Shown: positions 43,627 through 53,088, counted from the stretch's first letter. The stretch is 64,000 bases of DNA from Novosphingobium clariflavum (GCF_026420865.1 NZ_JAPCWC010000001.1:496001-560000); one strand, 5' to 3'. Notes: generated from the letters alone by a model not told the origin. Made by a program: numbers and translations.

Positions 43627-44922
43627 ATGATGACCGAACAGCCCGCACATGCAACTGTTTCCCCCGAGGCGGCGCCCGGCGCGCTGATGGACCGCAAGGT
43701 CGAACGCCGCCGGCCGCCGCTGTGGCGGCGGCCCATGGTGCTGGCAATCGCCGGGGGTGCGGTTGCCGCGCTCCTGCTGTGGCGCATGCTGCCGGCCAGC
43801 GGATCCACCGACATCGATGCCGCCCAGATCGAGATCGGCACCGCGACCCGCGCGCCTTTCGCGGACTACCTGCCGGTGCGCGCGACGGTCGCTCCCAAAG
43901 TGACGACGCTGGTCGGCGTGCTCTCGGGCGGGCAGGTCGAGAAACTGCTGGTGCAGGACGGCGCCATGGTTTCGGCAGGCCAGCCGCTGGCCGTGCTGGC
44001 CAACCCCGAACTGCGGCTCGACGTGCTGACCCGCGAGGCGCAGATCGCCAGCCAGCTGGGCGGCGTGGCGGGCGAAAACCTGGGGATCGAGCGCAACCGC
44101 ATCGACCGCGCCGGGCAGGTCGCCCAGGCCAATTACGACCTCATCAGGGCGCGCCGCGAACTGGCCATCCGCCAGCAGCTCTACGATCAGGGCTACCTCT
44201 CCGACGCGGGGGTGCGCAGCTACGCCGAAGAGGCCGCCTACCAGCAGAAACGGCTGGCCCAGCTGCAATCGGGCAGCACGCGCGAGGCCGGGATCACCGC
44301 CACCCAGGGCGCCCGCCTCAACGACACCCGCGCGCGCCTTGAAAGCAATCTTGCCGCCGTGCGCGCCAGCCTCGATGCGCTGACGATCCGCGCGCCCATG
44401 GGCGGACGCCTCACCAACTTCACGATCCAGCCCGGACAGGCGCTGAAGCCGGGCGATCCGGCCGGGCAGGTCGACAGCGAAGGCTCCTGGAAGCTGACCG
44501 CCGATGTCGACGAATATTACCTGCGCCGCGTGGCCCCGGGCCAGAAGGCGGTTGCCGAAGGCGCGCGCCTGACCGTCTCGAAAGTGCTGCCCGCCGTGAA
44601 GGACGGGCGTTTCCGCACCGAGCTGGATTTCGCCGGCGCCCCGCCTGCCGGGCTCAACCGGGGGCAGACGGTCGACATCCGCATCACGCTGGGCAGCACC
44701 GCCCCGGCGCTGGTCGCCCCGGTCGGCGGCTGGCTGGAGGCAGGCGCCGGCACCTCGGTCTTCGTGCTCGACGCCGACGGTGCCCATGCCCGCCGCCGCA
44801 CCGTGAAGACCGGCCGCCGCAATCCCGAACAGGTCGAGATCCTGTCCGGCCTCCAGCCGGGCGAGCGCATCGTCACCTCCAACACCTCGTCGATCACCGG
44901 CGACATCCTCAATCTTCGGTAA
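43627..44922 (+). CDS. Periplasmic adaptor subunit of efflux system (HlyD/MacA-like)
   Basis: A 431-residue membrane-fusion protein. One N-terminal anchor helix (PMVLAIAGGAVAALLLWRML) is followed by a lipoyl-like half (LPVRATVAPKVTTLVGVLSG, VEKLLVQDGAMVSAGQPLAV), a long coiled-coil hairpin (residues about 120-245, rich in Arg/Gln/Ala), the second lipoyl half (LTIRAPMGGRLTNFTIQPGQ) and beta-barrel domains. It should bridge the inner-membrane ABC transporter and the TolC-type channel encoded downstream. ATG 43627 or the next codon (43630) is the likely start; no good ribosome site is visible. Genes 43627-49340 form one operon opposite the two-component system. Confidence 0.9.
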   Translation: MMTEQPAHATVSPEAAPGALMDRKVERRRPPLWRRPMVLAIAGGAVAALLLWRMLPASGSTDIDAAQIEIGTATRAPFADYLPVRATVAPKVTTLVGVLSGGQVEKLLVQDGAMVSAGQPLAVLANPELRLDVLTREAQIASQLGGVAGENLGIERNRIDRAGQVAQANYDLIRARRELAIRQQLYDQGYLSDAGVRSYAEEAAYQQKRLAQLQSGSTREAGITATQGARLNDTRARLESNLAAVRASLDALTIRAPMGGRLTNFTIQPGQALKPGDPAGQVDSEGSWKLTADVDEYYLRRVAPGQKAVAEGARLTVSKVLPAVKDGRFRTELDFAGAPPAGLNRGQTVDIRITLGSTAPALVAPVGGWLEAGAGTSVFVLDADGAHARRRTVKTGRRNPEQVEILSGLQPGERIVTSNTSSITGDILNLR

Positions 44923-44936
44923 CAGGAAACATCCCC

Positions 44937-45614
44937 ATGATCCGACTGGAACAGATCCAGCGCCGCTACGTCTCGGACGAAGTCGAGACGACGGCCCTGC
45001 GCGACATCGACCTCGCGGTCTCCGCCGGCGAATTCCTGGCCGTGATGGGGCCCTCGGGCTGCGGCAAGTCCACCCTGCTCAACACGCTGGGCACCGTCGA
45101 CCGCCCGACCTCGGGACGCTACCTGTTCGGCGATCAGGACCTGGCCGCGATGGGGGAAAAGGCGCTCGCCCGGTTCCGCGGGGCGATGCTCGGGTTCGTG
45201 TTCCAGAGCTTCAACCTGATCGACGAGCTGACGATCGAGGAAAACGTCGCCCTCGGCCTTGCCTACCGGGCCAACGGCGGGGATCGCCGCACGCGGGTTT
45301 CGCAGGCGATGGACAAAGTCGGCATCGCCCACCGCGCCCGCCACTTCCCGCACCAGCTGTCGGGCGGCCAGCAGCAGCGCGCCGCGATCGCCCGCGCCAT
45401 CGTCGGCGATCCGAAGCTGATCCTGGCCGACGAGCCGACCGGCAATCTCGACACGGCCAACGGCGAGCAGGTGATGAACATCCTGCAGGCGCTCAACGAG
45501 GAAGGCGCCACCATCGTCATGGTCACCCACTCGCCAAGCCACGCCGACATGGCCCGGCGCCGCATCGACATGCTGGACGGGCGCATCGTCGCCTCGGCCA
45601 TGCGCGCGATCTGA
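44937..45614 (+). CDS. ABC transporter ATP-binding protein (MacB/LolD type)
   Basis: A 225-residue ATPase with Walker [10 protein letters not shown] (near residue 40), Q-loop [20 protein letters not shown], signature [20 protein letters not shown] and Walker [13 protein letters not shown], followed by the H-loop [17 protein letters not shown]. It is the separate ATPase for the FtsX-type permease that follows 11 bases later, as in LolD/MacB-family exporters. An AGGAAA site precedes ATG 44937. Confidence 0.96.
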   Translation: MIRLEQIQRRYVSDEVETTALRDIDLAVSAGEFLAVMGPSGCGKSTLLNTLGTVDRPTSGRYLFGDQDLAAMGEKALARFRGAMLGFVFQSFNLIDELTIEENVALGLAYRANGGDRRTRVSQAMDKVGIAHRARHFPHQLSGGQQQRAAIARAIVGDPKLILADEPTGNLDTANGEQVMNILQALNEEGATIVMVTHSPSHADMARRRIDMLDGRIVASAMRAI

Positions 45615-45625
45615 AGGGGCCTGCC

Positions 45626-48046
45626 ATGAACCGCTTCGCGCTGCTTTCACTCTACCGCTCGCTCACCCGCCACAAGCTCTATGCCACCCTCAACGTCGGC
45701 GGACTGGCGGTGGGCATCGCGGTGTTCCTGGTCCTCGGGCTCTATGCCCGGTTCGAGACCAGCTACGAGAAATGGCTGCCCCGCCATGACCGCGTCTACG
45801 TGGCGCAGACCGTCTGGAACCTGCCGGAAAGCCCGTTCAACGGCGCCTATCCCTACACGATGGGCGGCCTGCTCGAACAGCTGCGCGAGGACTTTCCCGG
45901 GGTCGTCGGCACCCGCATCCGGGGCGGCCGGAACGGCGGCACGGTCATTCGCGGCGGGGTCGCCACATCGGCCGACATCGCGCAGGTCGACGCCTCGTTC
46001 TTCGATGTCTTCGACCTGCCGATGGTGCGCGGCAGCGGCAGCGCGCTGCGCCAGCCCGCCAACGTCCTCATCAGCGAGACGCTGGCGCGCCGGTATTTCG
46101 GCACCAGCGATCCCATCGGCCAGACCCTGACCATCGCCGTGGACAAGGCCGTCAACTACCGCGTCGCCGGTGTCTTCCGCGACCTGCCCGCCAACAGCGA
46201 CTTCAGGATTTCAGTGCTGGTGCCGCTGCCCGCCGCGCCGCCCTCGGAGCAATGGTTCCACTGGGGCAGCTCCTCGCTGCAGACCTTCCTGCGCTTCGAC
46301 ACGCCGCAGGCCGCACGCGCCTTCGAGCAGAAGCTGCCCCCGTTCGTCGACCGGCGCGGGCTTGCCGACATGGGCAAGGATGCCTCCAGGATCCAGCAGA
46401 TCAAGCTGCTTCCGCTCACCCGGATGCACCTGGAACCGGCCGGTTCGGAAAGCGCCAGCGCCAAGATCACCGTGGTGACGCTGGCCATCGTCGGCCTGCT
46501 CACCCTGCTGGTGGCGATCGTCAACTACGTCAACCTGGCGACCGCGCGCGCCAACGTGCGCGCCCGCGAAGTGGCCATGCGCAAGGTCCTGGGCGCGGAC
46601 CGGCTGGCCCTGGTGCGCCAGTTCCTCGGCGAGGCGGTGCTGACCGTGGGCGTCGCCGCGCTGCTCGGCCTCATTCTCGCCGAACTCAGCCTGCCGCTGG
46701 TCAATGCGGCGGGCGGCCTCTCCCTGACCATCCCTTATGCGCTGGTGGTGCCCGCGCTGATGGCGCTGACGCTGGTCGTCGGCCTGCTGGCGGGCTTCTA
46801 CCCGGCGCTGCTGCTTTCCCGCTATCCGGCGGCGAGCGTGCTGGCTTCCGCCCGCTCGCCCGGTGGCGGGCGGGTCGGCACCCGCGTGCGCGAGGGACTG
46901 GTGGTGCTCCAGTTCGGCCTCGCCATCGCCTTCATGGTCGGCACCGCCGTGCTGGTCGCGCAGACCCGCCATGTCCGCCAGTCCGACCTCGGTTTCCAGC
47001 GCGAGGGGCTGATGATGCTGCTCTCAACCCGCGACAGCCTGGTCGGCGCGGACCGGACCCGCATGATCGCCGCCGCGATCCGCGAGCTGCCCTCGGTGCG
47101 CAGCGCCGCGATCGGCAACAATGCGGCGGGCGGCAGCGGCGAGGACAATGCCGACAACGTCCCTCTCCCCGGTGTCGCCGGTGACGGGCCGTCGCTGCGC
47201 TGGATCATCACCGGGCCCGACTTCTTCAAGGTCTACGGCGCCCGCGTCCTGGCCGGGCGCGTGTTCGACGCGGCGCACCGCGACGACGACGCACTGGCGC
47301 GCGACATGGCCAGCGGCATCAACATCGTGATCAACCGCCAGGCCGTGTCGACGCTGGGATTCCGCTCGCCGCAGGAGGCGATCGGCAAGACCGTCGGCGG
47401 CAAGCGCCCGCGCACGATCATCGGCGTGGTCGAGGACATGCGCTTCTTTTCCCCGCGCCAGCCCAACAGCGCGACCTATTATGTCTATTACAGCCAGCCG
47501 GAGAAGGCCTTCACGGCGGTCGTCTCGATCCGCTACACCGGCGATCCGCGGGTGACGATGGATGCCCTGCGCACGATCTGGCAGCGCAGCGTGCCGCAAG
47601 TGCCGTTCGAAGCGGCGACCGCCGATACCCAGCTTACCAAGTTCTACGAGGCCGACGACCGGGCGACCCGGCTCTTCGCGATCGGTGCGGGCCTGGCGGT
47701 GCTGATCGGCTGCGTCGGGCTCTGGGGGCTGGCCTCGTACAATACCCAGATGCGGATCAGGGAAATCGGCATCCGCAAGACGCTGGGGGCCTCCTCGGCC
47801 GACATCGCCCGGCTGCTGGTCGGCCAGTTCCTGCGGCCCGTGCTGCTCGCCAATCTCGTGGCCTGGCCGCTGGCCTTTGTCGCCATGCGGACATGGCTGA
47901 CCGGCTTCGACGACCATGTGGCGCTCTCGCCGCTGTTCTTCATCGGCGGCACTGCCGCGGCGACGGTGATCGCGGTGCTGACGGTGCTGGGGCAATCGCT
48001 GCGCGCCAGCCGCGCGGCTCCGGCCTGGGCGCTGCGCCATGAGTAG
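45626..48046 (+). CDS. ABC transporter permease (MacB/FtsX type, two FtsX domains)
   Basis: An 806-residue permease with a duplicated layout. The N-terminal helix (LYATLNVGGLAVGIAVFLVL) is followed by a periplasmic MacB_PCD domain and a first FtsX domain of three helices (VTLAIVGLLTLLVAIVNYVN, then VRAREVAMRKVLGADRLALV). A second periplasmic domain (about 455-650) and a second FtsX domain (LFAIGAGLAVLIGCVGLWGL, MRIREIGIRKTLGASSADIA) complete it. Such proteins drive substrates from the periplasm through the adaptor and TolC by mechanotransmission. The stop overlaps the TolC-like gene by 8 bases. Confidence 0.93.
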   Translation: MNRFALLSLYRSLTRHKLYATLNVGGLAVGIAVFLVLGLYARFETSYEKWLPRHDRVYVAQTVWNLPESPFNGAYPYTMGGLLEQLREDFPGVVGTRIRGGRNGGTVIRGGVATSADIAQVDASFFDVFDLPMVRGSGSALRQPANVLISETLARRYFGTSDPIGQTLTIAVDKAVNYRVAGVFRDLPANSDFRISVLVPLPAAPPSEQWFHWGSSSLQTFLRFDTPQAARAFEQKLPPFVDRRGLADMGKDASRIQQIKLLPLTRMHLEPAGSESASAKITVVTLAIVGLLTLLVAIVNYVNLATARANVRAREVAMRKVLGADRLALVRQFLGEAVLTVGVAALLGLILAELSLPLVNAAGGLSLTIPYALVVPALMALTLVVGLLAGFYPALLLSRYPAASVLASARSPGGGRVGTRVREGLVVLQFGLAIAFMVGTAVLVAQTRHVRQSDLGFQREGLMMLLSTRDSLVGADRTRMIAAAIRELPSVRSAAIGNNAAGGSGEDNADNVPLPGVAGDGPSLRWIITGPDFFKVYGARVLAGRVFDAAHRDDDALARDMASGINIVINRQAVSTLGFRSPQEAIGKTVGGKRPRTIIGVVEDMRFFSPRQPNSATYYVYYSQPEKAFTAVVSIRYTGDPRVTMDALRTIWQRSVPQVPFEAATADTQLTKFYEADDRATRLFAIGAGLAVLIGCVGLWGLASYNTQMRIREIGIRKTLGASSADIARLLVGQFLRPVLLANLVAWPLAFVAMRTWLTGFDDHVALSPLFFIGGTAAATVIAVLTVLGQSLRASRAAPAWALRHE

Positions 48047-49340
48047 GAGCGCCCGGTCCTGCAGGGCGGCCCGGCATGTCGCCCTGTTGCTGCTGCTCCT
48101 GCCGCTCATCCCGCCGGTTATCGCGCAGGTTATCCCACGGGCCTCGGCCGAGACCCTCGGCGATGCCATTGCCGCGGCATACGAGACCAACCCGCAACTG
48201 GCCGCCGCCCGCGCCCGGCAGGAAGCGCTTGCCGAGACGCCCGAGCAGGAACGCGCGCTGGCGCGGCCCACGCTGTCGGTCGAGGGCAATGGCGGGTACG
48301 ACCGGCAGGGCTACGGCAAGGCGGCCTCGCTCACCGCGAACCTCGCCCTGCCGATCTGGACCGGCGGCCGCGTGTCCTCGGCCCTGCGCGCGGCCAACGG
48401 CGACGTCGCCGCCGGCGAGCAGGGCCTGCGCGACAGCGAGGCCGCCATCCTGCAGGGCGTCGTCTCCGCCTATGCCGCGCTGCTCTACAACCAGCAGGCG
48501 GTGGAGGTGGCCCGTGTCGGCATCCAGCGGCTCGACATGCAAGTGTCCGAGACCCGCGCCCGCTACGATCTCGGACAGGCGACCCGCACCGACGTGGCGC
48601 AACTCGAGGCGCAGCGCGCCACCGTCGTCGCCAACCTCGCCGATGCCGAAGGCGCGCTGGCCACGGCGGAGGCGACCTACCGCGCGGCAGTGGGGCACGA
48701 TGCGGGCACGCTGGTGGCCGATGTGCCCACCCCGGCGGCGCTCCCGGCCAGCAGGGACGAGGCGCGGCGCGCGGCGGAAGACGCCAATCCCGCCCTGCTC
48801 CAGCAACGCCTTGCGGTGGACGCTTCGGCGGCGCGGGTCGACCGGGCGCGGGCGGAAGGCGCCCCTTCGGTCGATCTCGGCGGTTCCCTGGGACGGGGCG
48901 AGCGCTGGGCGGACGGCAGGCTCGACGATTTCGAGAATGCCGCATCGGTGGGGATCACCCTGCGCGTCCCCCTGCTGACCGGCGGCCTCGTCGCGTCGCG
49001 GGTGCGTCAGGCGGAAGCGAACACCCGTGCCGAGCGGTTTCTGGCCGATGCCGCCGAGCGCGACGCCATGCGCGGCGCCGACACCGCCTGGGCTGCGCTG
49101 ACTGCAGCCGGGGCCCGCCTGCGCGCCAACACCGAGGGGCTGGCCGCCGCCGACCTTGCGCTCAAGGGGGTGCGGGCGGAATATGCATTCGGCCTGCGTT
49201 CGACCGTCGACATTCTCGTCGCCGACCAGAGCCTGCGCGCCGCCCAGTTGGCCGTCGCGCTCGCGAAATCGGACGTCCTGGTGGCGGAGGCCGGCTTGCT
49301 GCGGGCCGTGGGAAAGCTGGGGCGCACGGCCTACGAATAA
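48039..49340 (+). CDS. TolC-family outer-membrane efflux protein
   Basis: A 433-residue outer-membrane channel subunit. A signal peptide (HVALLLLLLPLIPPVIAQVI) precedes two repeated OEP domains: LGDAIAAAYETNPQLAAARA through GRVSSALRAANGDVAAGEQG, and a second beginning near ALLQQRLAVDASAARVDRAR. The alternating long helices and the LTGGLVASRVRQAEANTRAE and STVDILVADQSLRAAQLAVA segments are typical. It ends the efflux operon and overlaps the convergent SBF-like gene by 10 bases. Together with the three genes before it, it makes a tripartite MacAB-TolC-like exporter; the substrate is unknown. Confidence 0.92.
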   Translation: MSRSARSCRAARHVALLLLLLPLIPPVIAQVIPRASAETLGDAIAAAYETNPQLAAARARQEALAETPEQERALARPTLSVEGNGGYDRQGYGKAASLTANLALPIWTGGRVSSALRAANGDVAAGEQGLRDSEAAILQGVVSAYAALLYNQQAVEVARVGIQRLDMQVSETRARYDLGQATRTDVAQLEAQRATVVANLADAEGALATAEATYRAAVGHDAGTLVADVPTPAALPASRDEARRAAEDANPALLQQRLAVDASAARVDRARAEGAPSVDLGGSLGRGERWADGRLDDFENAASVGITLRVPLLTGGLVASRVRQAEANTRAERFLADAAERDAMRGADTAWAALTAAGARLRANTEGLAAADLALKGVRAEYAFGLRSTVDILVADQSLRAAQLAVALAKSDVLVAEAGLLRAVGKLGRTAYE

Positions 49341-50335
49341 GCCAGCGGCCTTCTCTCCGACGCGGGCTCCTGGCGCCGGCCATAGCGCCGCGCCAGCCCC
49401 GCGCAGACGAACAGCTGGGCCTGATGGAACAGCATCAGCGGCAGCACGATCAGGCCCACGGCATGGCCGGGAAACAGGATCGCCGCCATCGGGATGCCGC
49501 CCGCCATGCTCTTCTTCGATCCGCAGAACACGATGGCGATCTCGTCCTCCTTCGCGAAGGCGAGCGCCCGGCTGGCCCAGGTGGTGGCAAGCAGGACCAG
49601 CGCCAGAACCGCCAGGTCGATCAGCAGCACCAGCGCGATGCTGGCGGGTGAAAGCTGGTGCCAGATCCCGGCCACCATGCCCGCACTGAACGCGGCATAG
49701 ACCACCACCAGCACCGATCCGCGATCGACGACCGCGGTCAGCAGGGCATGACGGGCGAGCCAGGCGCCGATCCACGGGCGCAGGGCCTGTCCCACCACGA
49801 AGGGCAGCAGGATCTGCAGCGCGATGTCCTCCAGCGCCTGCAGCGAGAAGCCGCCGCTGGCCGCCGGCAGCAACTGCGAGACGAGGATCGGCGTCAGGAA
49901 CACGCCCAGCACGTTGGACAGCGAGGCACTGCACAGCGCGCCGGGCACGTTGCCGCGCGCGATCGCGGTGAAGGCAATGGAGGATTGCACGGTCGAGGGC
50001 AGCAGGCAGAGGAACAGCAGCCCGGTGACGATATCGCCCGGCAGGTGGCCGCGCAGCAGCCACGTCAGCACGATGCCGATCAGCGGGAACAGGATGTAGG
50101 TGCTGGCAAAGATCAGCGCCTGCAACCGCCAGTGCGACAGTCCCGACCAGATCGCCTGCGGTTTCAGCCGCGCCCCGTAGAGCAGGAACAGCAGGGCGAC
50201 GGCAAGGTTGACCGCCAGATCGACCACCCCGCTCGCCCGCCCGGTGGCAGGCAGCAGCGCGGCAAGCGCAACGGTGCCGATCAGCAGCAGCAGGTAAGGA
50301 TCGAGGCGGGAACGGATCGTCGTCAGCAGGGTCAT
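49331..50335 (-). CDS. SBF-like (bile acid:sodium symporter superfamily) transporter
   Basis: A 334-residue inner-membrane protein with about 10 hydrophobic segments, of the YfeH/SLC10A7-like branch. Motifs are LAVNLAVALLFLLYGARLKP, FLCLLPSTVQSSIAFTAIAR (the crossover motif with SS), NVLGVFLTPILVSQLL and FCGSKKSMAGGIPMAAILFP (GSKKS, characteristic of this branch). ATG 50335 fits the first helix; the frame is open to 50779 through the divergent LysR gene, which is a shadow. Substrates of this branch are poorly defined. It is probably controlled by the divergently encoded LysR protein. Confidence 0.85.
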   Translation of the reverse strand: MTLLTTIRSRLDPYLLLLIGTVALAALLPATGRASGVVDLAVNLAVALLFLLYGARLKPQAIWSGLSHWRLQALIFASTYILFPLIGIVLTWLLRGHLPGDIVTGLLFLCLLPSTVQSSIAFTAIARGNVPGALCSASLSNVLGVFLTPILVSQLLPAASGGFSLQALEDIALQILLPFVVGQALRPWIGAWLARHALLTAVVDRGSVLVVVYAAFSAGMVAGIWHQLSPASIALVLLIDLAVLALVLLATTWASRALAFAKEDEIAIVFCGSKKSMAGGIPMAAILFPGHAVGLIVLPLMLFHQAQLFVCAGLARRYGRRQEPASERRPLAYS

Positions 50336-50403
50336 GGAAAGTCTCGTCTGGGAAGACGGCCCATGTGCGCTTGCGGCCAATGATCGACAATCCCGATAGC
50401 CAC

Positions 50404-50416
50404 GATAACAATTATC
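50404..50416. promoter_or_regulatory. Candidate LysR operator between divergent genes
   Basis: GATAACAATTATC is a 13-base palindrome with five-base arms in the only AT-rich part of the 91-base gap separating the SBF-like transporter from the LysR gene. It sits just upstream of the LysR start and is a plausible autoregulation site. Confidence 0.4.
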
Positions 50417-50426
50417 ATGAATAGTG

Positions 50427-51287
50427 ATGTCCATGTCCGTTCCGAACCTCATTCCGGTCGATCTCCTCCAGACTTTCGTGGCGGTGGTCGACGCCGGCAG
50501 CTTCACCCGCGCGGCCCGCGCACTCGGCCTGCGCCAGTCGACCGTCAGCCAGCAGATCGGGCGTCTCGAAACGCTGGCCGGGCGGCGATTGCTTGACCGC
50601 GACACGCACCGCATGGCGCTGACGCCCTCGGGCGAGCGGCTGCTCGACCAGGCCCGCGCGATCATCGATTCGCATATCCGGCTGGGCCAGACCCTGTCCG
50701 AAGCGCCCCTGCGCGGGCGGCTGCGGCTCGGGGCCTCGGAGGACTTCGTGCTGTCTGCCCTGCCCGACGTGCTCGCCACGTTCGCGCGGCGCCATCCCGA
50801 GGTCGATCTGGAACTGAGCGGGGGCCTCAGCCATGACCTCTACGATGCCTTCGACGCCGGGCGGCTCGACGTCATTTTCGTCAAGCGCCGGGCCGGCGAC
50901 CGACGCGGCACGACCGCATGGCAGGAGCCGATCCGCTGGATCGCTCATCCCGACTTTCACGTCGATGCCCATGCTCCGCTGCCGCTGCTGCTCTACCCCC
51001 CGCCCAGCGTCACCCGCGCCAAGGCGTTGGAAACGCTGGAGTACTGCGGCCGCGACTGGCGGATCGCCTTCACCAGCGCCAGCCTCGCCGGGCTCAGCGC
51101 GGCGGCACGCGCGGGGATCGGCATCATGCCCCATTCGGAACGGCTGATGCCGCGCGGGCTGGCGGTCGTCCCGGCGGGGGCCACCCTGCCTGCCCTGCCG
51201 GACGTCGAATTCGTCGTGATCGGGCCGGGACCGGGCAATCCTGCCGCCGACGGCCTGATCGCGACGATGCTGCAATGGGCGGTGTGA
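50427..51287 (+). CDS. LysR-family transcriptional regulator
   Basis: A 286-residue LysR protein. The DNA-binding region reads DLLQTFVAVVDAGSFTRAAR, then ALGLRQSTVSQQIGRLETLA and GRRLLDRDTHRMALTPSGER; the effector domain (RLRLGASEDFVLSALPDVLA, FDAGRLDVIFVKRRAGDRRG) follows. Possible starts are GTG 50424, ATG 50427 and ATG 50433; none has a clear ribosome site. It is divergent from the SBF-like transporter, its most probable target. Confidence 0.92.
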   Translation: MSMSVPNLIPVDLLQTFVAVVDAGSFTRAARALGLRQSTVSQQIGRLETLAGRRLLDRDTHRMALTPSGERLLDQARAIIDSHIRLGQTLSEAPLRGRLRLGASEDFVLSALPDVLATFARRHPEVDLELSGGLSHDLYDAFDAGRLDVIFVKRRAGDRRGTTAWQEPIRWIAHPDFHVDAHAPLPLLLYPPPSVTRAKALETLEYCGRDWRIAFTSASLAGLSAAARAGIGIMPHSERLMPRGLAVVPAGATLPALPDVEFVVIGPGPGNPAADGLIATMLQWAV

Positions 51288-51288
51288 A

Positions 51289-51302
51289 GCAGCGATCGCT
51301 GC
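51289..51302. repeat. 14-base perfect palindrome after LysR stop
   Basis: GCAGCGATCGCTGC is a perfect palindrome one base past the LysR stop codon. It has no loop or U-run, so it is either a protein site or a chance feature; a terminator role is doubtful. Confidence 0.35.
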
Positions 51303-51404
51303 GGCGCTGCGGGATGGCGGCGGCCGTGCAATGCGGTTGACCTTGGCGGCGCAGGCACTAGATCATGTGGAACGGGTGGGTAAGCGTCCCTCTAAGTGGG
51401 GCGA

Positions 51405-52205
51405 ATGAACGGATTACGAACTATGACGGCACAGCGCGAAGACAAGGCCGATGTCGAAGTGAAAGGCACGCAGACCTTGATGCGTGCGCTGGACATCATG
51501 GATGAAGTGATCGACGGGCCGATCCGCGCCGCCGATCTGGCCCGCAAGCTGGGCATGAGCAAGACCACCGCGCATCGCCTCGCCCAGGCGCTGAAATCGC
51601 GCGGCTATCTCTCGGTGACCAATGATGGCTTCGGGCTCGGCCCCAAGCTGCTCGAACTGGGCGTCATGGCCACCCAGCAGATCGACTACGTGCGCGTGGC
51701 GCGGCCATTCATGGAAAAGCTGTCGGAGGACACCGGCTTCTGCGTCTTCGTGGGCAAGCGCGAGGGGGACTGGTCCCGCCACCTCGACCGCGTGACCGGC
51801 CGCCAGCGCCTGCGCGTCGCCACCGCCCCGGGCGACCGCCGCCCGATCGCCGAGACGGGCCTGGGCAAGGCGCTGCTGCTCGACGAGCCGGAAGAGGTCT
51901 GGGAAGACCTCTACCGCCAGGCGAGCGGCGGCAAGGTCTCGGCCAGGGCAATGAAGGACTATGTGGCGCAGATGCGCGTGCACAAGGCGCGGGGCTATGT
52001 GCTGCACGACAGCGAACTCGGCGACGGCGTGCGTTCGATCGCCGCGCCGATCCGCGATGCCCGCCGCCAGATCTGCATCGCCCTCTCCATCGCCAGCGCC
52101 GCGCACTACCTGACCGACGACATCGTCGACGACCTCGTCGCCGCGATCGTCGCCACGGCGGGCGAGATCGGCGAGGCCGTCGGCTACCGCGCGCCGCGGG
52201 GGTGA
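51405..52205 (+). CDS. IclR-family transcriptional regulator
   Basis: A 266-residue IclR protein. The winged helix (LMRALDIMDEVIDGPIRAAD, then LARKLGMSKTTAHRLAQALK) is followed by the effector domain (LGPKLLELGVMATQQIDYVR, YVLHDSELGDGVRSIAAPIR). IclR proteins such as KdgR often control pectin and uronate genes, so this is a candidate regulator of the nearby pectin loci, but no binding site was identified. ATG 51405 and ATG 51423 are both possible starts; a GTGGGG precedes the first. Confidence 0.9.
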   Translation: MNGLRTMTAQREDKADVEVKGTQTLMRALDIMDEVIDGPIRAADLARKLGMSKTTAHRLAQALKSRGYLSVTNDGFGLGPKLLELGVMATQQIDYVRVARPFMEKLSEDTGFCVFVGKREGDWSRHLDRVTGRQRLRVATAPGDRRPIAETGLGKALLLDEPEEVWEDLYRQASGGKVSARAMKDYVAQMRVHKARGYVLHDSELGDGVRSIAAPIRDARRQICIALSIASAAHYLTDDIVDDLVAAIVATAGEIGEAVGYRAPRG

Positions 52206-52294
52206 ACGTTCGGGGTCTGCGATCAGAACGCCCCCTTGCTTACCTCGCAATCCCGCTCAGGCCGACCAGCGGATGGTCACGCACCGCGTGCGGG

Positions 52295-52365
52295 CTTCGA
52301 CAAGCTCAGCCTGAGCGGGTTTGGGTTTAGCCGCGGAACGGCAGGTTACGCCCCGTTGCTGACGT
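52295..52365. repeat. Repeat modules upstream of AT-rich lipoprotein gene
   Basis: CTTCGACAAGCTCAGCCTGA begins the block at 52295-52319, the third copy of the repeat seen at 28.8 kb. It is followed at 52346-52365 by TTACGCCCCGTTGCTGACGT, matching 18 of 20 bases with 28221-28240 upstream of the other AT-rich gene. A partial echo, ACATTGCGGACGTTT, lies at 52436-52450. Confidence 0.65.
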
Positions 52366-52472
52366 TGGACGGAAGAGCTCGGAAGGGCAGCTTCCTAACT
52401 TTTTGCTCCGAAAGCAGCCTTTCCGGACACGCCGACATTGCGGACGTTTCAGGTCGATGGCAAATATTGCGA

Positions 52473-52910
52473 ATGAGGATACTTTGCGCCGTGACGCTAA
52501 CGCTGTTTGTATCTGGCTGCAGCGATCAACTGACTAACGAACAGAAAGAAAGATATGTCGCTGATGCGGAACGGCGCGTACAACTTCCCCCAGGAGCGGG
52601 AATGATAACATGTTACGAACGGACTTATGCAGTTATCTCTAAAGGGTGGGCGTTCTCGACCGAAAAAATCCTAATCGGCGTCTATAACCTTCCACCCTCG
52701 CATCAGAAAAACGAAGCGCAAAAGACGGCGCCCAAGCCAGGAGTTTACTGGCGCGGCGAAGATTTGAAAGCGCATTGGTACGACCAAGGATGTCACACAA
52801 TTTCATTCCAATATAGCCTAGATCGCCCACCTGAAAAGATAAGAGCAACGTGTGCACCAATATTAGATGGCTCAGTGCCTACTTCAGCAAATCCCATCGT
52901 CACCTGCTAG
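52473..52910 (+). CDS. AT-rich orphan lipoprotein
   Basis: A 145-residue probable lipoprotein with the lipobox LFVSGC (Cys15) after a short hydrophobic leader (MRILCAVTLTLFVSGC). The mature part (PGAGMITCYERTYAVISKGW, YNLPPSHQKNEAQKTAPKPG) matches no family I know. It has cysteines near residues 48, 108, 130 and at the C terminus. Its base composition is clearly more AT-rich than the surrounding genes. It is not obviously related to the AT-rich gene at 28266, although both share flanking modules. The ATG at 52473 has a weak ribosome site but begins the lipoprotein leader. Confidence 0.6.
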   Translation: MRILCAVTLTLFVSGCSDQLTNEQKERYVADAERRVQLPPGAGMITCYERTYAVISKGWAFSTEKILIGVYNLPPSHQKNEAQKTAPKPGVYWRGEDLKAHWYDQGCHTISFQYSLDRPPEKIRATCAPILDGSVPTSANPIVTC

Positions 52911-53043
52911 TCGTCTGTCAAAACTTGCTGGCGCTTTACGTGCTTTGGTGCAGGCAAGCGATGTCCGCCCCCCCGACTTTGCAGTCGTAGCGTGCCGTTG
53001 GCAGCCGACCCGATAGCCGCCGGTTGTTCATGCGGGCCGGAAC

Positions 53044-53068
53044 GTCCGCTTCCCACCCTAAGCAGACC
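53044..53068. repeat. GTCCGCT module downstream of AT-rich gene
   Basis: GTCCGCTTCCCACCCTAAGC and five further bases match the module at 28747-28771 at 21 of 25 positions. In both places it lies downstream of an AT-rich orphan gene. The rest of the gap 52911-53088 shows nothing recognisable. Confidence 0.55.
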
Positions 53069-53088
53069 CTCCGCAAGCGCGCTTTCGC

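Noticed and set aside
49331..50779. Longer version of the SBF-like transporter, starting at 50779
   Set aside because: The extra 148 codons are antisense to the LysR gene and not transporter-like; ATG 50335 begins the first helix.
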